From: Hysterangium stoloniferum
Lineage: Eukaryota; Basidiomycota; Agaricomycetes; Hysterangiales; Hysterangiaceae
Assembly: GCA_015178975.1 (NCBI GenBank)
Contig: WHVD01000253.1
Location: forward strand, 25,492-89,491
Reading direction: 5' to 3'
Length of the DNA stretch: 64,000 bases
Part shown: positions 24,165 to 32,367 of the stretch, one piece after another
How positions within the stretch are numbered: the stretch's first letter is position 1
Layout of the letters: every line of letters starts with the position of its first letter
The notes under the pieces: generated by a model
Seen by the model: only the letters and a program-made list of their open reading frames with translations
Database searches by the model: none
What the model was told of the DNA's origin: nothing
Position numbers and translations under genes: made by a program

Positions 24165-24885
24165 CAAAAAGTCACAAAGAGTCTACATGAGTCACAAAGA
24201 GTCTATAACAGTTGCAAAGAGTCTATAACAGTTGTAACAAGTCTATAAGAGTCACAAAAAGTCCAAAAGAGTCGCAAAAAGTCCAAAAGAGTCGCAAAAA
24301 GTCCAAAAGAGTCGCAAAAAGTCCAAAAGAGTCGCAAACAGTCCAAAAGAGTCACAAACAGTCTATCAGAGTCGCAAACAGTCACAAATAATCACAAAGA
24401 GTCTAGAATAGTTGCAAAAAGTCTAGAATAGTTGCAAAAAGTCTAAATCGGGAGGATTGAGTGCAATTCCCAAATATTCGAGAGGCTACAGTGGGATTCA
24501 TTGCAACTCTTTTAGACTTTTTGTGACTCTTTTAGACTTTTTGTGACTCTTTTAGACTTTTTGTGACTCTTTTAGACTTTTTGTGACTCTTTTAGACTTT
24601 TTGTGACTCTTTTAGACTCTTTTAGATTGTTTGTGGCTCTTTTAGACTCTTTTAGATTGTTTGTGGCTCTTTTAGACTCTTTTAGATTCTTTGCGACTCT
24701 TTGCTCTTTGTGACTCTTTGCAACTCTTTTAGACTCTTTGTGACTCTTTTAGATTCTTTGCAACTCTTTTAGACACTTTGCGACTCTTTTATATTCTTTG
24801 CACTTTTAGACACTTTGACTCTGGTAGACTCTTTGCAACTCTTTTAGATTGTTTGCAACTCTTTTAGACTCTTTGTGACCCTTTG
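24165..24885. repeat. 20-bp tandem array, left inner
   Basis: Two blocks of the same 20-bp unit in opposite orientation (unit as AGTCTAAAAGAGTCACAAAA to about 24440, inverse from about 24500), separated by about 60 bases. The full set is mirrored at 30185-30870. Confidence 0.9.
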
Positions 24886-25069
24886 CACAGTATCGCCGAT
24901 CCCCCCCTATGTAGAAATTCAAATTTGTTCTCAAAATGACTCCAATTTATCTTACCTATGTATCATTTTTATGTCTTGCTACATTTCAAAACAGAAGACC
25001 ATTATCGCCCAGTCATATTACATTGAAAAAAAGTACTTTATTAGCAATTCACATAATCCACCATCTCCT

Positions 25070-25996
25070 CTAACTCTGCAGTTGCTGGCGACTCTTTTGT
25101 GCAACCTGACAACGTGCTTCCATGGTGATAGTGCCTATTTCAAGGCCCAAATATTCGAGGCAGGTGCAGAATAGAAGCTTGGTGATGAAGGGGCCGAGGA
25201 CCGAATGACTGAAGGTTCGCTTGGAGTGGAAGGCGAAGTGGTAGTTTAAGAGTGCTGTCCAGTCGTATTCCAAGTACCAAGAGCAGAGGAGGGCCAAGTA
25301 ACTTGAGGTCCCGAGAATGAAGTTGGTGGATACTGGAGAGTGGTTACCTGAGAGGACGTGTGCATGGAGGATGCTGAAATAGCGTGAAAGGGGGTAGTAA
25401 AATGACTCAAAGTTGGGGAAGTCTTTCGAAAAGGCACGCTCTGCCTGTACATAGATACCACCCTGGAACTCATAGGAGGGCTTCAGAGGCCGATATCTGG
25501 AAACAGAGAAAGCAGAGAGGATGCACCAGAGCCTGCATTGCCTGAGGGAGGCATGAACGATAAGCCAGTTGAAGACTGGTGTGGGGGCTGGAAAGCATAA
25601 GGGGCTTGCGGGGGGCACTTGTGAAGCTAGGGCAGCCTGTTGAGCAGATCTAGACATGTTTTGAAGGAGAGCCAATAGCTCAGAGGTCGAGATCGGTGGT
25701 GTAGCGAGAGGTTGGGTCTCATTAGCAGGAGCCACTGTGGTGACAGGGGGCAACTGAGCTTGACCGGGGAGTGCAGCAGACATTGTTGAATGGGAATGCG
25801 AGAGGGCGAAGAAGTCCGAGAAATTGGAGTCTGCAAATGGGTCTGGTGTAACCGGGGGTGGGCTTGATAATGGCCTGCTGCAAAGAGTGCGGGTAGCAGG
25901 GGGGATGGTGGCTTTTTGCTTGTCCCTGTTTTTGGATTGGGAAGACAGCGGCATGGAAGGGGGCTTGGGAGTTGCCAGCTGTTTCCAGCCAAACAT
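25070..25996 (-). CDS. Hypothetical protein in the centre of the CACTA-type element
   Basis: A continuous 308-codon minus frame from the ATG at 25996, with stop at 25070, partly inside the inner end of the left arm. The N-terminal half is rich in Pro, Ser, Thr and Ala and looks disordered. The second half has a folded-looking region with YEFQGGIYVQAERAF, FYYPLSRYFSILHAHVLS and EYDWTALLNYHFAFHSKR. A section near 25560-25500 ends in TTTCCAG and may be an intron that happens to stay open. I have the impression of a recurrent element-associated protein in Agaricomycetes but cannot name the family. It has no DDE or zinc-finger motif. It might be a helper or cargo gene. Confidence 0.5.
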   Translation of the reverse strand: MFGWKQLATPKPPSMPLSSQSKNRDKQKATIPPATRTLCSRPLSSPPPVTPDPFADSNFSDFFALSHSHSTMSAALPGQAQLPPVTTVAPANETQPLATPPISTSELLALLQNMSRSAQQAALASQVPPASPLCFPAPTPVFNWLIVHASLRQCRLWCILSAFSVSRYRPLKPSYEFQGGIYVQAERAFSKDFPNFESFYYPLSRYFSILHAHVLSGNHSPVSTNFILGTSSYLALLCSWYLEYDWTALLNYHFAFHSKRTFSHSVLGPFITKLLFCTCLEYLGLEIGTITMEARCQVAQKSRQQLQS

Positions 25997-26129
25997 GCAC
26001 TAAACAAGGCCTCTGAAAGAAAATAAGCTACTCGAAGTCTTTGAAGAATATGGAGTGGGAAATGAGTGAACAATTGCATCATGAGATAAAACCACGCGCA
26101 AGTTAATATCATTAGAGACTTACACCGGT

Positions 26130-26372
26130 GTTTAACATGGGGATTGTATGCAGCAACCTCAGAGGTGTTTTCATGTCCGACGAGTGATATTTGGGACATT
26201 CAAGCCTCCACCGACACTAACAATGTGTTGTCGTCAGGATTTTCGTAAATGATGTCATGAGTGAAAACGAGAGCAACGTACGGATCCAAGTCCCAAATCA
26301 TAACAATACCATCGTCACTGCAGCTCACTAACCATTTTCCAGAATAAGCCCATCTAATCGTCAAACCTCAAC
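26130..26372 (-). pseudogene. Captured WD40-repeat gene fragment
   Basis: The minus strand reads RWAYSGKWLVSCSDDGIVMIW followed by DLDP, a textbook WD40 blade (the string cited is split here at W). After one in-frame TGA the frame continues with ISLVGHENTSEVAAYNPH, which looks like the start of the next blade, and then meets a possible donor (TGTAAGTC) near 26125. Only about one and a half blades are present, so this is a fragment and not a working propeller. The parent gene is not identifiable. Confidence 0.6.
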
Positions 26373-26487
26373 CCTGCCTTACGATTATGAAGATAGTTCA
26401 TATGAGCGGAGGTTAGATGGAAAAGTGCCTAACCACTTACTCGACGGTTGGATATTCTCTCCAGGTGCAAGTTGTTTCAACCCGAAG

Positions 26488-26690
26488 TCATGTGCTCCGG
26501 AAGTAGAGGCAAATTGTAGGTGGGGGCGAAAGTGGATGGGTCCTTGGGAAGAGTGGTGGAGGGCAATTTAGAGCGAGGAGCTCGCTTTTGGTAGGGCTTC
26601 TGAAGGGCTGGAGTGCTGTTTCGTCCAGTGCGTGATCGCGATGCAAGACTGAGAAGAAGCAGCCTGTAAGGTCGTCGATTGACCTCACTC
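26488..26690 (-). pseudogene. Fragment related to the 4.8-6 kb gene
   Basis: One minus frame reads LQKPYQKRAPRSKLP, which lines up with QKLAPYKKRASRSKSP in the middle exon of the gene at 4795-5945. The DNA also matches (GAGCTCGCTTTTGGTAGG at 26578 against GAAGCTCGCTTTTTGTAGG at 5364). It is probably a captured piece of that gene or of a paralogue. Confidence 0.5.
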
Positions 26691-26699
26691 GGTCGGTAC

Positions 26700-27730
26700 G
26701 GACAGGACTAAGTTTTCTCTGTTCGAGTCGTTAGAGTATGCGAAAGATACAGGTAGAAGCTTCTGCTTGTAACTACATTAATCATGGGTTAATATATCTT
26801 GGCAGAACAAAGGAGTGGCATCAGAGACATAGGGGGAAACAAAAGGACAATGGAGGTGATGACACGAGGTAAGAGAACAAAGGGACAGCTTGGCGGAAGA
26901 CAAAGGCGATTAGGTAAAACAAAAGAGAGTTGTGTGGAACAATGGGGATCCTATTGGTAATGTGTGCCTGTGGTAAGACAGCCAGGATTACACAGCCCTA
27001 ACTTTGTTTGGACTTTGCAAAATTCAATTCCTTGAACAAGGAGCGAAATTGTGGCCAAGAATCACAAAGAATCACAAAGAATCACAAAGAGCAAATTCAA
27101 CGAGGCAGATCTATTGATAAAGAGATGGCATCTATGTCATTAGCATTATGAGGGCAATTTACATGAGGGAACCAAATATGGTTTTAGCCAAACTAGAGCT
27201 CGTAGGGGTCAGTGATACCCGACATTATGAGTGCCTCTGCAGCACAAACTAATGCCCACAGGGATGTGCGGTCAGTTTGAGCAATGATGTCTTCCGGAAT
27301 ACCATAAGACCAACCCGTGGGGATCTGGCCTTATTGGGATCATAGCCCTTATTCAACTCGGGGGTTCTATGAGGACAGTATAAGTAAACACATCACATCT
27401 GAGTCAAACGGCACGAACCAATTAACCGCACACCAGTGTGGGTGAGAATCTCCTTCCCTTTACATCCTTGTCCTCAACTGGTTCACATCTCCCAACGCGT
27501 ACGGAAACTACCCCATGGTCCGACCTCGGCAAAGCCGGTGATAACAATTACCTGCTCTAGATCAATAAGACCTTGTAATTGCAATACATGCTCCATCCCA
27601 TTGGTACTCTCCATCTTGGGGAAGTCAAATTTGAAATCGGCGCGAGGCGTCACCTGTGAGCAATCTTGTAATCTGCCACATTATCTGGAGTAATAGCGCA
27701 ACCCAATTCATTGTCAGTGTCATTACTGAC
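26700..27730. other. Element centre without a recognised gene
   Basis: Mostly non-coding by eye. Three copies of AATCACAAAG stand in tandem at about 27059-27090 and resemble half of the 20-bp unit found in the arms. On the minus strand 27330-27190 reads [20 protein letters not shown] and then [21 protein letters not shown] before a stop, a coding-like scrap of unknown origin with C/G-rich third positions. Confidence 0.35.
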
Positions 27731-27733
27731 TGG

Positions 27734-27840
27734 CTATAGGCATCTACATAAAAGTTTTTCAAACAACAATGCTAGATTTCCAGCATTCATCTCAACAACT
27801 CTGAAACTTTGAGCCACTTGTCTAAGTAGGGTGCCACTAC
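27734..27840 (-). pseudogene. Duplicated C-terminal module of the small acidic gene
   Basis: Immediately downstream of the stop at 27843, another frame reads QVAQSFRVVEMNAGNLALLF, which parallels RVIQSLRAVETNAANIAHSF. The DNA is also similar, so it is a local tandem duplication of the last exon part, now diverged. Confidence 0.45.
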
Positions 27841-27842
27841 TG

Positions 27843-28410
27843 TCATTGATGCATTGCCTCCGGCTTCTGAACTTGAAGGAATACAAGGTACTGATGTGCA
27901 CAGCAAAGCATTTCAAATGAATGTGCAATGTTCGCAGCATTCGTCTCGACAGCTCTGAGGCTTTGGATCACTCGTATAAACTTTGACGCCGGGATTCTGA
28001 TGAATGCACTATTTGCGGCTCGAATGAGGTCGGGTGCAGAGTCCTTCGGCGACGGGAAGTCATGCATGCTTTGAATACTGTCCATCTCATCATCAGAAGA
28101 TGTGGCTATGGCTATGAGGGCGCAGTGATTATCGTTGATAGTGCGATCATTGTCATCATCCAAAAAGTATATGACCCGAGGTGATGCTGTTGGAGATGGT
28201 TGGTATATGGAACCGTCCTCATCCTCAGCTTCAACATTCTAAAGACAGGTCACCAACGATCATACAGTCATTATCAGAGCACTTACCTCATCATCGCTGT
28301 CCAACTCATCTAGTTCATCAACCTCATCCCCCATTCCACCGTCCTCAGCTTGCTCTTCCCCAGCCTGTCCCTCTTCCCTAGTCTGTTCGCCCTCAAACTC
28401 TGTAGACATC
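27843..28410 (-). CDS. Small acidic two-exon gene of unknown function (module family member 1)
   Basis: Exon 1 starts at the ATG at 28410 and is very acidic (GDEVDELDELDSDDE). A donor GTAAGT follows at about 28288, and an intron of about 49 bp ends CTTTAG near 28240. Exon 2 reads EAEDEDGSIYQPSPTASPR, then IYFLDDDNDR, and ends with the module FIRIPASKFIRVIQSLRAVE followed by NAANIAHSFEML and a stop at 27843. The same module recurs downstream in another frame (QVAQSFRVVEMNAGNLALLF, 27830-27740) and at 29700-29800. Function unknown; a small nuclear or chromatin-linked protein would fit the charge but is a guess. Confidence 0.5.
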
Positions 28411-28559
28411 TTGTTTGAGTCCAGTTCTTGGAACAGAAGGTGGAGGCCACCTAGTTTAAAAGCGTGAGCCCAAATATCTAGGATGAAACGGAAAATGTAC
28501 ACACATGAGTACTGGCAAGGTGTACGATTAGGTGGTAACCAAAGTGCGTACACCGAATA

Positions 28560-29183
28560 AGAAAAATTAAATCCAATACAGCATTACCGGTTTATCATGA
28601 GCAGCGTGGACTTTTCCCAATTCATGGTGCGTGTATGCAATGGCCGTGGCCGACCTCATGTCAACAAAGAGATTTTATTAGTAATAATAATAATAAAAAA
28701 CCTTTTCCTAGCACATGCACTATAACCTATTAAATTGCCTGGGGAGAGAACTACCCTAACAGTCGGTGGAGAAAAGGTGGGATGTGAATGCAGCGGGTTG
28801 GGATACATGGGAGGGTCTAATGGAAGGCATGATTAGGTCTCATGTGACAGGGATCGTGTTTTTTTACATACATGAAACGCAACTATAGGCATGACTCACA
28901 CGACTCCACGACTTACTGAACTGTAGGCATTCAATCAAATTCACAAGAAACACGTAAGTATGTCGACCTCATTGTAGGAGGAACCTAAAAGTAAAGATCT
29001 AGTAGCCAAAGAAGGTTTTGTGCAAGTCACGCATAAGGTATAATGTCGTACTATATAGGTGATCTGAGGTGAGTCCTCAAGTGATTATACATGCTGTTTT
29101 ATGCACTCAGTTTAAAATTCCAGTGACTCGCCTTCCATTTTTCCATCAATTCCCCCATCACCTTTTGAAATTGAGACTGAAAT
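28560..29183. other. Element centre, non-coding
   Basis: No gene recognised. There is a short AATA run near 28680-28700. The sequence lies between the two divergently oriented small genes and could hold their promoters. Confidence 0.3.
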
Positions 29184-29505
29184 ATGGCAGACCAAGACAA
29201 CCAATCTAAAGCCCTTTCCGAGTTATTTAGTCATAATCAAAAGTGGATTAACCAGGTGCTATGTGTAAATGCACTTGTATTGCATACGGCTGATACCATT
29301 CCTTTCCTAGGTCACTGCAAGCCAAAAGGCAACTAGTGAAAGTAGGATACTTGTTGTTGTATCTCCACCTCATTTGACGCATTTTCTTCGCAGCTATTTT
29401 ACTGCACCTGCATGTGGCGAGTCTTCTGATCACAACTGTATGATCGTCGCTGACTTGTCTTTTAGAATGCCGAGTGGTCTCAACGAGACCCGCTGCCACA
29501 CCATC
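29184..29505 (+). pseudogene. Possible beta-carbonic anhydrase start fused to other sequence
   Basis: From the ATG at 29184 the first exon reads ALSELFSHNQKWINQ and, after a probable intron (GTGCTATG to CCTAG, about 55 bp), VTAS. This recalls the N-terminus of fungal beta-carbonic anhydrases (LL..N..W...V). The zinc-binding motif that should follow is absent, so at most the first exon was captured. A segment at 29418-29467 (CAACTGTATGATCGTCGCTG and on) closely matches the intron of the small acidic gene near 28240-28280, so these two loci share an origin. Confidence 0.3.
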
Positions 29506-29510
29506 TGAAC

Positions 29511-30056
29511 ATGGCCCAGGGTCAGATTAACGACCAAGAGGAGAGAGAATGTGAGGAAAGTCTATTAAGCCCAGACTGGCAGCATATGTCCGTATCCGAT
29601 TGTGCCACCCAGCCCGATTCCGAGAACAACTGTTCCGTAACGATCTCAAGCCCACGAAATAGCGCTCCCATCCACAACAGTTCGCCTGAGGCGGAATTCT
29701 TTGTAATTCCCAAGGATGTGTTCACAGGGCTCACAGAGAGCCTGTGGGCATTTGAGAAGTGCAGTGCCGATTTAACGTCCAGGTGCGTCGACATCATGGA
29801 AGCCTACAGTGTTGGTCCCACAGATACCACATCCTGCAAGTGTCCCCCCACTCCCGGCACCCCCCAATGTCCTTCCAAATGTCCCCACAGAAGTTCTTCC
29901 ATCACCACTCCTCCCCCATCACCATCTACGTCATGCCACAAGCGTTTGCCACAAAGGCGTGGGGCTGATCATCGCGAGCCCATAACCAGCAACCGCAGAG
30001 TTAGAGGAGATGGTGGATTAGGTGAATTGCTAATAAAGTACTTTTTTTCAATGTAA
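29511..30056 (+). CDS. Small hypothetical protein (module family member 2)
   Basis: A 181-codon plus frame from the ATG at 29511 to the stop at 30056. It contains EAEFFVIPKDVFTGLTESLW and AFEKCSADLTSRCVDIME, which parallels the module FIRIPASKFIRVIQSLRAVE of the gene at 27843-28410 (pattern F.IP...F....SL.A.E...A.). A Cys/Pro-rich region follows (SCKCPPTPGTPQCPSKCPH), then a basic tail. The last part (from about 29990) lies in the right inverted arm. Function unknown. The upstream start may be further 5' if the intron near 29467 is used. Confidence 0.45.
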   Translation: MAQGQINDQEERECEESLLSPDWQHMSVSDCATQPDSENNCSVTISSPRNSAPIHNSSPEAEFFVIPKDVFTGLTESLWAFEKCSADLTSRCVDIMEAYSVGPTDTTSCKCPPTPGTPQCPSKCPHRSSSITTPPPSPSTSCHKRLPQRRGADHREPITSNRRVRGDGGLGELLIKYFFSM

Positions 30057-30184
30057 TATGACTGGGCGATAATGGTCTTCTGTTGTGAAATGTAGCAAGA
30101 CATAAAAATGATACATGGGTAAGATAAATTGGAGTCATTTCAGGAATAAATTTGAATTTCTACATGGGGGGGGATTGGTGATAC

Positions 30185-30870
30185 TGTGCAAAGGGTCGCA
30201 AAGAGTCACAAACAATCTAAAAGAGTTGCAAAGAGTCTACCAGAGTCAAAGTGTTTAAAAGTGCAAAAAATCTAAAGAGTCACAAAGAGTCTAAAAGAGT
30301 CGCAAAGAGTTGCAAAGAGTTGCAAAGAGTTGCAAAGAGCAAAGAGTTGCAAAGAGCAAAGAGTCGCAAAGAATCTAAAAGAGTCTAAAAGAGTCGCAAA
30401 GAATCTAAAAGAGTCTAAAAGAGCCACAAACAATCTAAAAGAGTCTAAAAGAGCCACAAACAATCTAAAAGAGTCTAAAAGAGCCACAAACAATCTAAAA
30501 GAGTCTAAAAGAGTCGCAAAAAGTCTAAAAGAGTCACAAAAAGTCTAAAAGAGTCGCAATGAATCCCACTGTAGCCTCTCGAATATTTGGGAATTGCACT
30601 CAATTCTCTCGATTTAGACTTTTTGCAACTATTCTAGACTCTTTGTGATTATTTGTGACTGTTTGCGACTCTGATAGACTGTTTGTGACTCTTTTGGACT
30701 TTTTGCGACTCTTTTGGACTTTTTGTGACTCTTTTGGACTTTTTGCGGCTCTTTTGGACTTTTTGCGACTCTTTTGGACTTTTTGTGACTCTTATAGACT
30801 TGTTACAACTGTTATAGACTCTTTGTGTTATAGACTCTTTGTGACTCATGTAGACTCTTTGTGACTTTTT
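30185..30870. repeat. 20-bp tandem array, right inner
   Basis: Mirror image of 24165-24885. Units such as AGTCTAAAAGAGCCACAAAC appear in runs, followed by an inverted block from about 30605. Confidence 0.9.
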
Positions 30871-30911
30871 GGGTGCAGGGGTGGGTGCAGTGGCAGGTCC
30901 TGAACTTGGGC

Positions 30912-31304
30912 TCAAGGTGTCCATGTTGTCTTTCCCTTCAAGCTAGTGTGGAAATAATACTGTGCAGCGAGAGGCAAGGCGAGTGTGGGTTCCGGTTCTG
31001 CTGGGGACAACTTGTCCTTGTCCTTGCCCGTTAATGAATCGTTGTCAAAGTCGGCATCCGAGTCAGAGTCACGGAGTGTGTGGGGGAGAATCCTCAGCCT
31101 CCACGGGGGGAGTTTATGTTGCCTGTCATCCACAATGGTGACCGTGACACTCGCTTTCTCCAGCCCCAGCCGCAGGTCCCCCACCCTCTCTCCCTTGGTG
31201 TGCTCAAACCCAACCTGGTAGTCCGTCCCCCCATTGTTATCCCACATATCCCACCTGCCCACCGGAAGCCTCATGCAGAGCACTACCGCATCTACCGCCC
31301 CCAC
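30912..31304 (-). pseudogene. CBM21-like fragment, right-arm copy
   Basis: Counterpart of 23753-24124. It reads LCMRLPVGRWDMWDNNGGTDY and the same acidic stretch, and ends TTWTP. Differences from the left copy are few. Not a complete domain. Confidence 0.45.
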
Positions 31305-31713
31305 CCCAACAACAACTGCAAGAAGTGCTGCACCGATGCCTCGCCCTACGACACCTCCATCTCACCGCACAACTTCCCCGCCAATGAGTACAGCAGCATC
31401 TCCCCTGTCGATGGTGCACCCAACTGCCTCCCCTATGGGCTCGCCGTGGCCTACTACTCCAGCAGCAGCCACTACGCCGATGCCATGCCCGTGCTGAATG
31501 GACCCACCATCCATGCGGACCCCAACGACCACTTCCCCCCTGCCACGACATGGCACCCTGCCTTCCCCAAGCTGGGGCACGCACACGGTGGCCACCGGCC
31601 CCACGGGCTGCAAGGACACAGGTATGGGCCGCATGACCATGGACAGGGACATGGGCATGGGCACGGGCTGCACAGTGGCAGCGATGGACACAGACACGGG
31701 AACAGGCCCTACG
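31220..31713 (+). pseudogene. His-rich fragment, right-arm copy, cut by the chromovirus
   Basis: Counterpart of the left-arm His-rich frame (HDHGQGHGHGHGLHSGSDGH). It is interrupted at 31713 in the codons for GNRPY and resumes at 50740 after the retrotransposon. Confidence 0.5.
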
Positions 31714-32342
31714 TGTGAAGAGTAGTGGAAGTTCTAACCGTTCTATATACGAAGGATATCAACCATTTAGGGACGACACTAAGATGTATTGACTGTCGAA
31801 GTCTAATACAGAATGAACGCGTATTGACTACTCAGTTCAATACGGTAGAGGGAAGTAGCTATCTAGAATAAGGTAGAGAGCTAAAATGAATAAGTAGAAT
31901 CGACTGTCAAGTGCGATTCTGAACGACTGCTCGAGAGTGAAGTAGAGTACTAGAGAGTCGAATAATAGAGTAGCGTAGATGTGGTCCACGTGAGTTGAGA
32001 TAAGGATTGAGTTTCGACTGGTACAGTTCAAAACTCTGATAGAGTAGATAGCTAAAGCCCGTCTGTGACGGTCGAGACGATACACCAATCACAACTTACA
32101 GGACACTAATGGGTGTCTGGGTAAGTCGTGGTTGCGGTGTAAAAAGTGTCTGAGTTCTAAACTACGGGCGCTAGAATACACAAGTCTGGCGTGTGTGCAC
32201 CCACAAGAGTGATGTACCGCATACATAGGTTGTCGAACTAATTATAGATATAATAAAAGAGAGAAAATAGAAATAATAAAGGAAATATAGTAAGAGCTCA
32301 TCCGACTATATTTCCTGAGTGTATTTCGCCATACTTCTCACA
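31714..32342 (-). repeat. 3' LTR of chromovirus copy B
   Basis: 629 bp, TGTGAAGAGTAG to TTCTCACA on the plus strand. Compared with 50110-50739 I count about 15 substitutions and one single-base indel. Nearly all substitutions are transitions, and about ten fall in CpG. Confidence 0.94.
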
Positions 32343-32356
32343 GTGCCCCCCAGGTC
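32343..32356 (-). other. Polypurine-tract candidate
   Basis: On the minus strand CTGGGGGGCAC stands directly before the 3' LTR. The same string is next to the LTR at 279-289 and 59777-59787, so it is conserved across copies A, B and D and is the likely plus-strand primer site. Confidence 0.7.
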
Positions 32357-32367
32357 GAAGAGCTATG

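Larger units (their letters stand above)
21030..25085 (+). repeat. Left long inverted arm of the CACTA-type element
   Basis: The whole segment is repeated in reverse at 29990-31713 plus 50740-53015. Matching landmarks: AT-rich terminal part with many GGTTTTC/GAAAACC motifs (21050-21630), outer 20-bp repeat array, the TATA-rich block around 22440-22900, the His-rich and CBM21-like frames, inner 20-bp array, and 24890-25085 (GCAGAGTTAGAGGAGATGG on the inverse strand). Similarity stops at about 25090. Confidence 0.88.
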
